Assembly: GCA_017510335.1 (NCBI GenBank)
Contig: JAFWNM010000007.1
Coordinates: 173,439-237,438 of the forward strand
Direction: 5' to 3'
DNA length: 64,000 nucleotides
DNA from: Paracoccaceae bacterium
Lineage (GTDB): Bacteria; Pseudomonadota; Alphaproteobacteria; Rhodobacterales; Rhodobacteraceae
Under the pieces are notes generated by a model, which worked only from the letters and a program-made list of their open reading frames with translations, did not search any database and was not told the DNA's origin. Below are positions 1 to 7,814 of the stretch, in pieces. Each line of letters begins with the position of its first letter. Positions within the stretch are counted from its first letter, which is position 1. A program made the translations under genes and the position numbers.

Positions 1-2
1 TC

Positions 3-446
3 GGGAAATCATCGCTTCTGAACACGCTGGCGGGCAAATCACCCGAAGACGGGCAGATGACCGGAAGCATTCGTGAAGCCGACGCCAAGGGCCGCCATAC
101 GACAACATCGCGGTCCCTGCATCCGGTTGTGGGTGGCGGCTGGGTGATTGACACACCCGGCATGCGCACCCTTCATGTCAGCGACAGCGCCGCAGGGTTG
201 GAACAGCTGTTTGCCGAAATCACCGAACTTGCGCCCATGTGCCGCTTTCGGGATTGCACCCACGCCCATGAACCGGGATGCGCTGTGCAGGCTGCCTTGG
301 CCGACGGGCGGCTTGACCCCGCGCGCGTGGACAGGTGGCGAAAACTGTTGCAGGAAAATCAGGCCAACACCCCTGTGCAGTCCGGCCCGCGCGGCAACAG
401 GATAACCAAACCCCCCGGCAGGCCCCCCGGCGGCAAGCGCCGCTGA
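3..446 (+). CDS. rsgA: RsgA, ribosome small-subunit GTPase, 3' part
   Basis: C-terminal part of the circularly permuted GTPase RsgA, which helps mature the 30S subunit. The gene begins upstream of the window; the first visible residues, GKSSLLNTLAG, are the end of the P-loop. Then come a TTTSR segment, the permuted G3 motif DTPGM, and a zinc-binding tail whose ligands are seen in CRFRDCTHAHEPGC. The C-terminus is basic (PPGGKRR), as often in RsgA. It converges on the tctB gene, with a palindromic repeat between them. The family assignment is firm; only the missing 5' part limits the entry. Confidence 0.93.
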   Translation, partial: GKSSLLNTLAGKSPEDGQMTGSIREADAKGRHTTTSRSLHPVVGGGWVIDTPGMRTLHVSDSAAGLEQLFAEITELAPMCRFRDCTHAHEPGCAVQAALADGRLDPARVDRWRKLLQENQANTPVQSGPRGNRITKPPGRPPGGKRR

Positions 447-450
447 GCTG

Positions 451-530
451 CGCGTGGTTTCCAGCTTCTCGAACGCGCGAAATCAATAAGTCAACGCATG
501 TCGCGTGAATGCGATTGAACGCGACATGCC
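451..530 (+). repeat. Dispersed palindromic repeat, copy 1
   Basis: Contains the core CTTCTCGAACGCGCGAAATC followed by AATAAGTCA and a perfect 11-bp inverted repeat, GCATGTCGCGT (496-506) with ACGCGACATGC (519-529). The same element recurs near 6951, 16499 and, in reverse orientation and degraded, near 38630. It lies between the convergent ends of rsgA and tctB, where it could form a transcript-end hairpin. It resembles a REP-like or MITE-like element; no coding function is seen. Confidence 0.75.
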
Positions 531-568
531 TAAGCTGAAGGCAGGCTTGCCAGCGCGGCGGGGGCTGT

Positions 569-1042
569 TCAGAACAGCATTTGCCGTGACAGCAGGATAG
601 GGGCCAATTGGGTAAACAAAACCCAGAAGACCGCGCCCGCGCAGGCGGACACGATGCCAATGCCCAATCCGCCCCGCGCGTTGGACCCCGACAGGCACCA
701 GATCGCGCCCGCCATGAACAGTGCCGTTGATACCGCCAGCCCGATATGGCGCACCGCGATAAAATAGCATCCGGCCCAAAGCAGCCCGGCCGCAACCGGC
801 CATGGGGACAGGGTCAGCACGTCCTCGTGCTTGCTGGTGGGCCGTATCCGCCCCGCCAGAAGCCCCGCCCCGGACAGGACAATAACCCAATATGCCACCA
901 TTGGGATCAGGTGGTTGCCAATTCCCGGCCCCGGCCGCCATGCCCCGTAGCGGATATCCAGCAGCCCCGCCGCCCCCAGCAGCAACAGCAAGATGCCCAG
1001 CAAGATGTCGCGCTGTGCAGCGCCCATGCGTGACGCAGTCAT
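569..1042 (-). CDS. TctB small membrane subunit, tripartite tricarboxylate transporter
   Basis: A 157-residue protein with four predicted membrane helices (about residues 13-30, 45-63, 84-115 and 125-150), the usual size and layout of TctB. TctB pairs with TctA to form the membrane part of a proton- or sodium-coupled transporter fed by a periplasmic TctC protein. Its start overlaps the stop of tctA in an ATGA, which fixes the start. The substrate cannot be read from the sequence; the gene context points to an organic acid or cyclic amide related to the adjacent hydantoinase genes. Confidence 0.85.
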   Translation of the reverse strand: MTASRMGAAQRDILLGILLLLLGAAGLLDIRYGAWRPGPGIGNHLIPMVAYWVIVLSGAGLLAGRIRPTSKHEDVLTLSPWPVAAGLLWAGCYFIAVRHIGLAVSTALFMAGAIWCLSGSNARGGLGIGIVSACAGAVFWVLFTQLAPILLSRQMLF

Positions 1043-2571
1043 GATGCCTCTCCTTTGGCGGGGGTGCGGCGCGCGCGGGTCAGCAGCCGGAAAATCACCA
1101 GAAGCCCGATTGTCCCGCCATAGATGCCCAGCGCCAGCGGGCTTGTGACCAGATGGGACCAGTCATTGCGTCCCAGCATCAGCGCCTGCCGAAGCGATTC
1201 TTCCAGCCCCGGGCCTACGATGAACCCCAGCACCAGCGGCCCCAGCGGCACCCCGAACCAGCGCAGCCCCACCCCCAGAACGCCCGCTGCCAACAGCATC
1301 CAGACATCCTTGACGGAATTGCCCGACGCATAGGTGCCAAGGATCGCCAGACCCAGCACAATGGGCAGCACGAAGCGCGGCTGGATCATCGCCAGACGCG
1401 AATAGACCGGCAGCAGCAATTTGGATGCGACCAGATTGAACAGGTTTGCATAGATCAGGATCATGAACAAAGCATAGATGATTGGCATGTTGTTTTGCAT
1501 CATGGTCGGCCCGGGTGTGATGCTCATCATGATCAGGGCCGCACCGAACAGCGCCGCTGTGGCGCTGCCGGGAATGCCGAAGGCAAATAGCGGGATGAAT
1601 GTTGCCCCCGATGTCGCGCTGTTGCCCGCCTCGGCGGCGGCCACCCCTTCAAGGGACCCCTTGCCGAAATCCTGTGGCCTGCGCGACAGTTTTTGTGCCA
1701 CGCCGTAACTCATGAACGCGGCCAGCGATGCACCCGCCCCGGGCAAGGCCCCGATGAAGGTGCCCATGCCCGTGCCCAGCATCGTCGCCCTTAGGGTGGA
1801 ACGGAACGTGGCCCAATCCATCTTGTCTGCCGCCGGGTCATATGCCTGGCTGTCGGACCCTTGGGCCGCAGTGTCATGGGCCACACGCCGCGCCGCCCAT
1901 TGCCGCGCAATCTGGACCATGATTTCGGACACAGCGAACACCCCGACCAGCAGCGGAATAAGGCCAATTCCGCCTGACAGTTCCGGCAGGCCAAATGTCA
2001 GCCGCTGTGCCCCGGTAATCGGGTCGCGCCCGATCATGGCCAGCATGACCCCCAGCGCCGCCGCCGCAATACCGCGCGCCACCTGGCCCATCGTCAGCGC
2101 GGCAACCAGTGTCAGCGACACGACATATAGCGCGAAGAATTCCACAGGGCCGAATTTCAGCGCCACCAGCGCCAGCGGCAAGGCAAGGAAAATCAGGATC
2201 AGGTCGCTTGTCGTGTCGCCAATGATGGACGAATACAGCGCCGTATGCAGCGCGCGGTTGGGCTTGCCCGCAAGCTTGGCCTGATATCCGTCAATGACCG
2301 TTGCCGCAGCCCCGGCTGTGCCCGGCACCCCGAATGTTATTGCTGAAATTGACCCCCCGAACATGCTGCCCTTGTAAATGCCCACCAGCAAACCCAGCGC
2401 CGCCGCGGGTTCCAGCACGAAAACAAAGGGCAGCAGAACGGCAATTGCCATATCGCCCGACAGGCCCGGTATGGCCCCCACTGTTATTCCCACCACAATG
2501 CCCAGACAGGCGAAAATTATAACCTCTGGCGCGAATGCAAGGGCAAGCGCCTCGTTGAGGAATTCCAGCAT
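1039..2571 (-). CDS. TctA large membrane subunit, tripartite tricarboxylate transporter
   Basis: A 510-residue integral membrane protein of the TctA family. The two family signatures are clear: VGAIPGLSGDMAIAVLLPF near residue 32 and GALPGAGASLAAFMSYG near residue 270, each followed by a long hydrophobic stretch, reflecting an internal duplication. A good Shine-Dalgarno (AGGAG) stands before the ATG. It lies downstream of tctC and overlaps tctB, so the order on the minus strand is tctC-tctA-tctB. The hairpin upstream of it probably lowers its expression relative to the binding protein. Confidence 0.92.
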   Translation of the reverse strand: MLEFLNEALALAFAPEVIIFACLGIVVGITVGAIPGLSGDMAIAVLLPFVFVLEPAAALGLLVGIYKGSMFGGSISAITFGVPGTAGAAATVIDGYQAKLAGKPNRALHTALYSSIIGDTTSDLILIFLALPLALVALKFGPVEFFALYVVSLTLVAALTMGQVARGIAAAALGVMLAMIGRDPITGAQRLTFGLPELSGGIGLIPLLVGVFAVSEIMVQIARQWAARRVAHDTAAQGSDSQAYDPAADKMDWATFRSTLRATMLGTGMGTFIGALPGAGASLAAFMSYGVAQKLSRRPQDFGKGSLEGVAAAEAGNSATSGATFIPLFAFGIPGSATAALFGAALIMMSITPGPTMMQNNMPIIYALFMILIYANLFNLVASKLLLPVYSRLAMIQPRFVLPIVLGLAILGTYASGNSVKDVWMLLAAGVLGVGLRWFGVPLGPLVLGFIVGPGLEESLRQALMLGRNDWSHLVTSPLALGIYGGTIGLLVIFRLLTRARRTPAKGEAS

Positions 2572-2630
2572 TCTTGTCTCCTGATGCGGGGATAGGGAAG
2601 GGGGGGGAAGGGGGGCAGGGGACAGGGCTG

Positions 2631-2660
2631 AAAACGGGCGGACGCATCGCGCCCGCCCGT
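2631..2660 (-). terminator. Hairpin between tctC and tctA
   Basis: A perfect 8-bp inverted repeat (ACGGGCGG and CCGCCCGT, 11-nt loop) followed on the minus strand by TTTT. It lies just after the tctC stop and before tctA. It looks like a weak terminator or mRNA-stabilising hairpin that would let the binding protein be made in excess over the membrane subunits. It is followed (2597-2626) by a G-rich stretch with no apparent function. Confidence 0.55.
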
Positions 2661-2669
2661 CACAAACAC

Positions 2670-3629
2670 TCAGTCTTCAAAATGATCCAGAATTGCAATC
2701 AGATTGTCGATGGTCGTAAGATAGGCCGTCTGGCTGGCCTCTGCGCCCAGTGGCTGGACATCGGTGCCGGTGCGCTGGCCCAGGGCTTGGGCAGCATCGC
2801 TCTCAAGGGCGGCCAGAATGCCCTCTTCAAGGATTGCGCGCCGTTCTTCGGACACATCACGATGTGCGAAAATCGTATACCAGGCCGGCAGAACCACGTC
2901 ATACCCCAGTTCGCGCAGGGTTGGCACATCAGGCTGTGCTGCGACACGTTCTGCCGTTGCAACGGCCAGCGCGACAAGGCTGCCGTCATCAATGCCGCCC
3001 TGAATGGTCGAAGGTACGGACGCGCCGATATCGACCTGCCCCCCCAGAACGAAGGCCAGCGCCTGCGATCCGCCGGTTGTGGGCAAGTGGATGGTGCTGA
3101 AATCGGCTTCGCTTTCCAGCAGGATCAAGGGCAGATGCGGCACGCTAAGGTGGCGGCCATGCCCCACGCTGATGGTATCAGGCGCAGCGCGCGCGGCGTC
3201 AATCCAGGCTTCAAGGCTGGTGTAATCGCTGTCGGCACGCGCAAAGAAGATCGGCGCGACTTCGGTGATCTGGGCACTGGGCACCCATTCATCCAGTTCA
3301 TAGCCCACATCTTCGCGCAGCGCAGTCGTCACCAGCGGGCCGTAATCGGTGATCAGCAGCGTGTAGCCGTCTGGGTCGGCGTCGCGGACATATTGAATGG
3401 CTTCTTGTCCGCCTGCCCCGCTTAGGGAAACAACATCGACGCGCGTATCCAGAAATTCACCCGACACGCTGGACAGAATGCGCCCTGCAATGTCAACCGC
3501 GCCCCCCGCACCATAGGGGCTGATCAGGCGAATGGGCTTTTCGCTGGGAAAGTCGGCAGCGCTGACGCCCCCCGCCGTGATGCTGGCAACGCTGACGGCG
3601 CAGGCCAGTGCGATGTTCTTGAAAGTCAT
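2670..3629 (-). CDS. TctC/Bug-family periplasmic substrate-binding protein
   Basis: A 319-residue secreted protein with a classical signal peptide (MTFKNIALACAVSVASITAG, cleavage near GVSA-AD). The mature protein opens with the Bug/TctC pattern FPSEKPIRLISPYGAGGAVD, where the YGAGG loop contacts the ligand carboxylate. It captures a carboxylated ligand for TctAB. The gene is divergent from the DUF6282 amidohydrolase, and the shared 286-bp region carries two copies of an operator-like sequence, so transport and catabolism are probably co-regulated. Ligand unknown. Confidence 0.9.
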   Translation of the reverse strand: MTFKNIALACAVSVASITAGGVSAADFPSEKPIRLISPYGAGGAVDIAGRILSSVSGEFLDTRVDVVSLSGAGGQEAIQYVRDADPDGYTLLITDYGPLVTTALREDVGYELDEWVPSAQITEVAPIFFARADSDYTSLEAWIDAARAAPDTISVGHGRHLSVPHLPLILLESEADFSTIHLPTTGGSQALAFVLGGQVDIGASVPSTIQGGIDDGSLVALAVATAERVAAQPDVPTLRELGYDVVLPAWYTIFAHRDVSEERRAILEEGILAALESDAAQALGQRTGTDVQPLGAEASQTAYLTTIDNLIAILDHFED

Positions 3630-3766
3630 GGAATCTTCTCCTGTTGGTGATCTACTTGCCGCAGCGACATGCGAAATCCGCCTTGGCGTGTCCCTTTCAT
3701 TTGCTGCTGACCCTGTTCCGTCAGCGGCTGAACGCGCGCCAAATGGTCGCAGCGTCCTGCTGGTTT

Positions 3767-3786
3767 GGTATACAATCAGTATTCAT
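3767..3786 (+). promoter_or_regulatory. Operator-like site A (ATAC-N5-GTAT)
   Basis: The 20-bp sequence GGTATACAATCAGTATTCAT matches two other sites in the window (3877-3896, and 11562-11581 on the other strand) at most positions. The core ATAC-N5-GTAT is palindromic, the form expected for FCD-type GntR dimers. It lies 138 bp upstream of tctC and 130 bp upstream of the DUF6282 gene. It is inferred to bind the GntR protein encoded at 6294. The 3630-3915 intergenic region holds no other feature that I can support. Confidence 0.65.
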
Positions 3787-3876
3787 TTGTCAAAGCTTTG
3801 TCATTGTTTTTGTCACCCGCGTTGCGGCAATGCGCAATTGTGCCGGATTGACAGGCATTCGGCCGAACGGCATAAT

Positions 3877-3896
3877 GGCATACAGTTAGTATACAT
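3877..3896 (+). promoter_or_regulatory. Operator-like site B (ATAC-N5-GTAT)
   Basis: GGCATACAGTTAGTATACAT, the best palindrome of the three sites, ends 19 bp before the start codon of the DUF6282 amidohydrolase. That position would block promoter clearance or translation initiation if bound. Sites A and B are 110 bp apart, so looping across the divergent promoter is possible (inference). Confidence 0.65.
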
Positions 3897-3915
3897 TTTG
3901 GCAGGGGCAGAACGC

Positions 3916-4851
3916 ATGTTGTCTGAAGGCGCGGATCTTTTGCGCGGCAGTATCGACTGTCATGTTCATGTCTGTCCGCATATGAACGGCCGCAGTGCCA
4001 CAGTGTTTGACGCAGTGCGTCAGGCCAGTGCCGCAGGGCAACGGGCGATTGTGCTGATGGACAATTTCCAGAATTCCGCCGGGTATGCGGCCCTGGCCGC
4101 GATGGAACTGGCGGACTTGAATGTAGATGTGCTGGGCGGCGTGATCTTGCAACCCTGCGCCGGGGGCATATCGTTTGAAGCGGCGCAGATTGCTGTTGAT
4201 TATGGCTATGGCGCAGGCACCGGCGCGCGGTTCATCTCGTTGCCAACGCATCACACTCGCCATGTCGCGTTGCACGAAGGGCGCAGTGCCGCGCAGGCCG
4301 ATGCTGCCTTTCATGTGCCCGAAAACGGCCTGTTGCCTGAGGCGCTGTATCAGATCATGGATTTGTGTGCGGCGCGCGACATTGTGTTTGACTGCGGCCA
4401 TATCTCTGGCCCCGAAGCGGTGCGCCTGACCGAAATTGCCCGCGCGCGCGGGATCGAACGCCTAAGGGTGCATTGTTCGGACCATACCCCCGATACGATC
4501 CGGGAACTGGCGGCACTGGGGGCGTTTTGCGAATTTTCCTTCTTCGTGCTGTCGCATGCCACACAGGTGGGGCTAACCCATGCGGATGCCGAAAAACACA
4601 AGATTGCGGGCATGACCCTGGACGCACAAGTTCAGCGCATTCGCGCCGCGGGCGCACAGGCGCTGGTGTCGTCGGATGCGGGCATATCGTTGCTTGCCCC
4701 GCCGGTTGAAACCTTCCGGCAGTATTTGTTGCTGCTGCGGGCAGCGGGGTTCGATGACACCCAGCTTCGCCGCATGAGCCGCGACATGCCCGGCGCGTTG
4801 TTCGGGATACCCCTGAATGACACCGCCCAACCCCTTTCCCAGCGGAGATAA
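3916..4851 (+). CDS. DUF6282-family amidohydrolase-like protein
   Basis: A 311-residue protein of the amidohydrolase (TIM-barrel) type, matching the uncharacterised DUF6282 family. Metal-ligand-like motifs appear in order: DCHVHVCPH near residue 15, THHTRHV near 113, FDCGHISG near 158, VHCSDHTP near 190 and SSDAG near 253. The ATG at 3916 is chosen because the family begins with the SIDCHVHV strand about 15 residues in; the frame stays open further upstream but runs through the operator region. It is followed after 4 bp by the D-hydantoinase, so it probably acts on the same substrate or product. It could fill the missing N-carbamoyl hydrolysis step, but that is only inference. Confidence 0.75.
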   Translation: MLSEGADLLRGSIDCHVHVCPHMNGRSATVFDAVRQASAAGQRAIVLMDNFQNSAGYAALAAMELADLNVDVLGGVILQPCAGGISFEAAQIAVDYGYGAGTGARFISLPTHHTRHVALHEGRSAAQADAAFHVPENGLLPEALYQIMDLCAARDIVFDCGHISGPEAVRLTEIARARGIERLRVHCSDHTPDTIRELAALGAFCEFSFFVLSHATQVGLTHADAEKHKIAGMTLDAQVQRIRAAGAQALVSSDAGISLLAPPVETFRQYLLLLRAAGFDDTQLRRMSRDMPGALFGIPLNDTAQPLSQRR

Positions 4852-4855
4852 GCCT

Positions 4856-6244
4856 ATGGACATGTTCGACATCGTTATTACCGGGGGAACCATCGCCACC
4901 GCATCCGATACGTTTTGTTGCGATGTGGGCATTCGCGGTGGAAAGATTGCAATGCTGGGCGACGGGCTGGCGGCCTATGCCAATGAGGTGATTGACGCCA
5001 CTGGCAAATATGTCCTGCCCGGCGGAATTGACAGCCATGTGCATATTGCCCAACCGTCAGGCGAGGGGATTGTCATGGCCGACGGGTTCGAAAGTGGCAC
5101 CCTGTCTGCGTTGTTCGGTGGCAATACCACAATCATGCCCTTCTGCCTGCAGGAACGCGGGCGCGGTTTGCGCCAGACATTGGCGGAGTACCACGCCCTT
5201 GCAGAAGGGAGTTGCTACACCGATGTCAGCTTTCATCTGATCGTGTGCGACCCATCCCCCGACGTGCTGGGGCAGGATTTGCCGGCGCTGGTCCATGATG
5301 GCTACACTTCGCTCAAGGTGTTCATGACTTATGAAAACCTGCGGCTGAATGATGCGCAATTGCTGGCGACCTTCGATGTGGCGCGCGATCTGGGCGCAAC
5401 TGTGATGGTCCATTGCGAAAATGAAGACGCGATTCGCTTCCTGATCGAAAAGCACGAAGCGGCGTCGCTGCTTCGGCCGTCCAGCCATGCGACCACGCGC
5501 CCCGTCGCAGCCGAACGCGAGGCAACACATCGCGCAGTGTCACTGGCCGAAATCGTCGATATTCCGGTGGTTATTGTCCATGTGTCGAACGGGGCCGCGA
5601 TTGATGAAATCACGCGCGCGCGGCAGCGCGGGTCCACAGTGACCGCTGAAACCTGCCCGCAATATCTGGTTCTGACTGCGGCCGATCTGGACGGGATGGA
5701 CTGGGAAGGTGCAAAATTCGTCTGCTCCCCCCCGCCGCGCGACACTGCCGATCAGCAAGCGTGCTGGCAAGGGCTGCGTGATGGCACCTTCGATCTGTTT
5801 TCATCAGATCATTGCCCTTACAAATATGACAGCGTGGACGGCAAGCTGAACCCCAAAGGCGCGCGCCATTTCCGGCATATTCCAAATGGCATTCCCGGTG
5901 TTGAAACGCGCATGCCGATCCTGTTTTCCGAAGGGGTGCGCAAAGGGCGCATTGATATCAACCGCTTCGTGGCGCTGACCTCGACCAACCACGCGCGCAG
6001 CTATGGGCTTTATCCGCGCAAGGGCACCATCGCCATAGGGGCGGATGCCGATATCGCCATCTGGGACCCCGAACTTGACGTCACCATCCGCCATGACGAT
6101 TTGCATGACGGCGCCGATTATTCCCCTTATGAAGGGCTAGAGGTGCAGGGCTGGCCCGTCACAGTGCTTTTGCGGGGCAAGGTGATGGTGCGTGACCGGA
6201 TTATGGTGGCGAAAAAGGGTGACGGACAGTATGTTCGGCGCTAA
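4856..6244 (+). CDS. hydA: D-hydantoinase / dihydropyrimidinase
   Basis: A 462-residue cyclic amidase that opens the ring of dihydropyrimidines or 5-substituted hydantoins to N-carbamoyl amino acids. All binuclear-zinc landmarks are present: DSHVHI near residue 58, the carboxylated lysine in SLKVFMTYE near 151, HCEN near 184, HVSN near 240 and SSDHCPY near 316. PNGIPGVETRMPILF is the usual substrate-loop region. The start at 4856 follows a GGAG box at the right spacing. It forms an operon with the upstream DUF6282 gene and probably the downstream gntR. No N-carbamoylase or beta-ureidopropionase is recognisable nearby, which is unusual. Confidence 0.9.
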   Translation: MDMFDIVITGGTIATASDTFCCDVGIRGGKIAMLGDGLAAYANEVIDATGKYVLPGGIDSHVHIAQPSGEGIVMADGFESGTLSALFGGNTTIMPFCLQERGRGLRQTLAEYHALAEGSCYTDVSFHLIVCDPSPDVLGQDLPALVHDGYTSLKVFMTYENLRLNDAQLLATFDVARDLGATVMVHCENEDAIRFLIEKHEAASLLRPSSHATTRPVAAEREATHRAVSLAEIVDIPVVIVHVSNGAAIDEITRARQRGSTVTAETCPQYLVLTAADLDGMDWEGAKFVCSPPPRDTADQQACWQGLRDGTFDLFSSDHCPYKYDSVDGKLNPKGARHFRHIPNGIPGVETRMPILFSEGVRKGRIDINRFVALTSTNHARSYGLYPRKGTIAIGADADIAIWDPELDVTIRHDDLHDGADYSPYEGLEVQGWPVTVLLRGKVMVRDRIMVAKKGDGQYVRR

Positions 6245-6293
6245 TCACCGCGCATGTGCGTAATTTCCGGGCCAATACAGGTGTCGCCAAACC

Positions 6294-6950
6294 ATGCAAA
6301 AACCGTCCTCCACCTTTGTTTCGCGCACAGGGTCGCTGCCTGACATTGCCGTTCAAAGGATTACCGAATTTGTGCGCAACCGCAAATTGGTTGGTGGCGA
6401 AGCGATAGTGGAACAAAAACTGGCCGAGGAACTGGGCATTTCGCGCACCCCGCTGCGCGAGGCCCTTCAGCGCCTCGAAGGCGAAGGGATGCTGGAAAAG
6501 GATTCGGGGCGGTCATTCCGGGTGCGCCGCGTCTATATGGAAGAATATCTGCAAAGCCTGAAGGTCCGTATCTTGCTGGAACCGCAGGCCGCAGCCGATG
6601 CCACAGGCCGCATTCCGCCGTCAGAATTATCCGATGTGCGCATGCGGTTGGCGCAATTGCGCCCCGTTGCCGATACCCCAAGGCAGCAGCACTGGGATTT
6701 CGACGATATGATGCACCGCCTTTATACCCGCAATTGCGGAAACGCAGTGCTGCAAGCCATCATTGAACGGCTGCGCGTCGCAACCCGGTTGTTTGAAATC
6801 GCCGATCTGGGTGCCCGTTTCGAGGCTGACATCGTTGAACACACCGCCATCCTTGACGCCTTGGAAAACGGTGTTGCCGCAGATGCCCGCAAGGCGGTGC
6901 GCGCGCATCTGCGCAGCCTGATGGACTTCTCGCTGCATCAACTGCGCTAG
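6294..6950 (+). CDS. GntR-family regulator, FCD subfamily
   Basis: A 218-residue transcription factor: an N-terminal winged helix (about residues 10-78; ISRTPLREALQRLEGEGML is the recognition region) and an all-helical FCD ligand domain from about 90 onwards. FCD members usually sense an organic acid and use histidine or aspartate metal ligands; D and H residues in DFDDMMHRL and EHTAIL fit. It is the only regulator of this island and is the likely reader of the three ATAC-N5-GTAT sites. It lies 49 bp after the hydantoinase gene on the same strand. Confidence 0.88.
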   Translation: MQKPSSTFVSRTGSLPDIAVQRITEFVRNRKLVGGEAIVEQKLAEELGISRTPLREALQRLEGEGMLEKDSGRSFRVRRVYMEEYLQSLKVRILLEPQAAADATGRIPPSELSDVRMRLAQLRPVADTPRQQHWDFDDMMHRLYTRNCGNAVLQAIIERLRVATRLFEIADLGARFEADIVEHTAILDALENGVAADARKAVRAHLRSLMDFSLHQLR

Positions 6951-7025
6951 CGCATGTTTCTCAAAAGTAGGGACCGGTTTTGAGCTTCTCGAACATGCGA
7001 AATCAATAAGGCAGCGCATGTTGCC
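6951..7025 (+). repeat. Dispersed palindromic repeat, copy 2 (lacks right arm)
   Basis: Starts right after the gntR stop: CGCATGTTTCTCAAAAGTAG, then ACCGGTTTTGAGCTTCTCGA and ACATGCGAAATCAATAAGGC, then AGCGCATG. It aligns with copies 1 and 3 over the whole left module, but the right stem arm is replaced. It sits between the convergent ends of gntR and the cupin gene. The left part holds its own potential stem, GCATGT with ACATGC. Confidence 0.7.
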
Positions 7026-7052
7026 CAACGCCGGGAATTGGTTTTGCGCCTT

Positions 7053-7814
7053 CTAGGCGCGGGGCAACGGGTCCCGGTTCCAGTTCTTATAAATCAGGTA
7101 TCGCGCGTTTTCCCGCCCGATGGCCCCGAACCATTGCGGGCAATACGCCCCCATCCAGATGGTATCCCCGGCGGTGACAGGATACCAGTCATCTTCCAGC
7201 CGGTAAATTCCGCCGCCATCCAGCATGACCAGCCCATGTTCCATGAAATGCGTTTCGACATAGGGCAGGCTTGCGCCCGGCTCAAAGGTCATGGTGTTGA
7301 TTTCCATGTCCCATTCCGGCCCTTCGGGCAATAATTTCTGCACCTGCAACCGCGCGTCGCCCTTCAGGGGGGCGGACGGCACAGCCCCGATCGCGGCAAA
7401 ATGCGCGGCAGGGGCAGGCGTGTCTGCCTTTGGCACATAGGGCCGTTCCAGAACCAGCAGCTCTGCGCCCGCGTCTGCGCTGAGTGTATGGGCATATCCG
7501 GCGGGCAGAAAGGCATAGTCATCCTTGTGCAGTGTCTTGCGCCCGCATTGGGTGTCAATACCCACCTGTCCGTCGCGGACCAGCACAAACCGTTCGTGCA
7601 TTGCGCCGCACTGCGAAACACACAGCGCATCTTGCGCGCGCGCCAGAAACAGCGAAAACCCCGCCCCTGTCTGTGGCGTGACCAGATGCACAAGGCCCGC
7701 GCCCGCCCAGTCGGGCAGGGTGACCATTTCGTGGCTGTCAGGGGTAATCAGCGCGTGCCGTTGCGCAATCCGTGAACGGGTAAGGCCCAATGTGTTCATC
7801 ATGGTCGCTTTCAT
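7053..7814 (-). CDS. (S)-ureidoglycine aminohydrolase-like bicupin
   Basis: A 253-residue two-cupin protein of the AllE/UGHY family. The C-terminal cupin holds the metal motif: FEPGASLPYVETHFMEHG near residue 170 (E, H and H ligands), then GDTIWMGAYCPQ and the terminal YKNWNRDP, all as in E. coli AllE. AllE releases ammonia from (S)-ureidoglycine in allantoin degradation. No allantoinase or allantoate amidohydrolase is nearby, so here it may act on a related ureido or aminal intermediate. The start at 7814 is set by an ATGA overlap with the upstream DapA-family gene; it is last in a five-gene operon. Confidence 0.82.
   Translation of the reverse strand: MKATMMNTLGLTRSRIAQRHALITPDSHEMVTLPDWAGAGLVHLVTPQTGAGFSLFLARAQDALCVSQCGAMHERFVLVRDGQVGIDTQCGRKTLHKDDYAFLPAGYAHTLSADAGAELLVLERPYVPKADTPAPAAHFAAIGAVPSAPLKGDARLQVQKLLPEGPEWDMEINTMTFEPGASLPYVETHFMEHGLVMLDGGGIYRLEDDWYPVTAGDTIWMGAYCPQWFGAIGRENARYLIYKNWNRDPLPRA

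Noticed and set aside
3532-3915. Upstream extension of the DUF6282 gene by 128 codons
   Set aside because: The stretch overlaps the tctC start and both operator copies and lacks similarity to the family, which begins near 3916.
7053-7814. An allantoin degradation operon around the AllE-like cupin
   Set aside because: No allantoinase, allantoate amidohydrolase or ureidoglycolate enzyme is present; the amidohydrolase at 4856 fits D-hydantoinase better than allantoinase.
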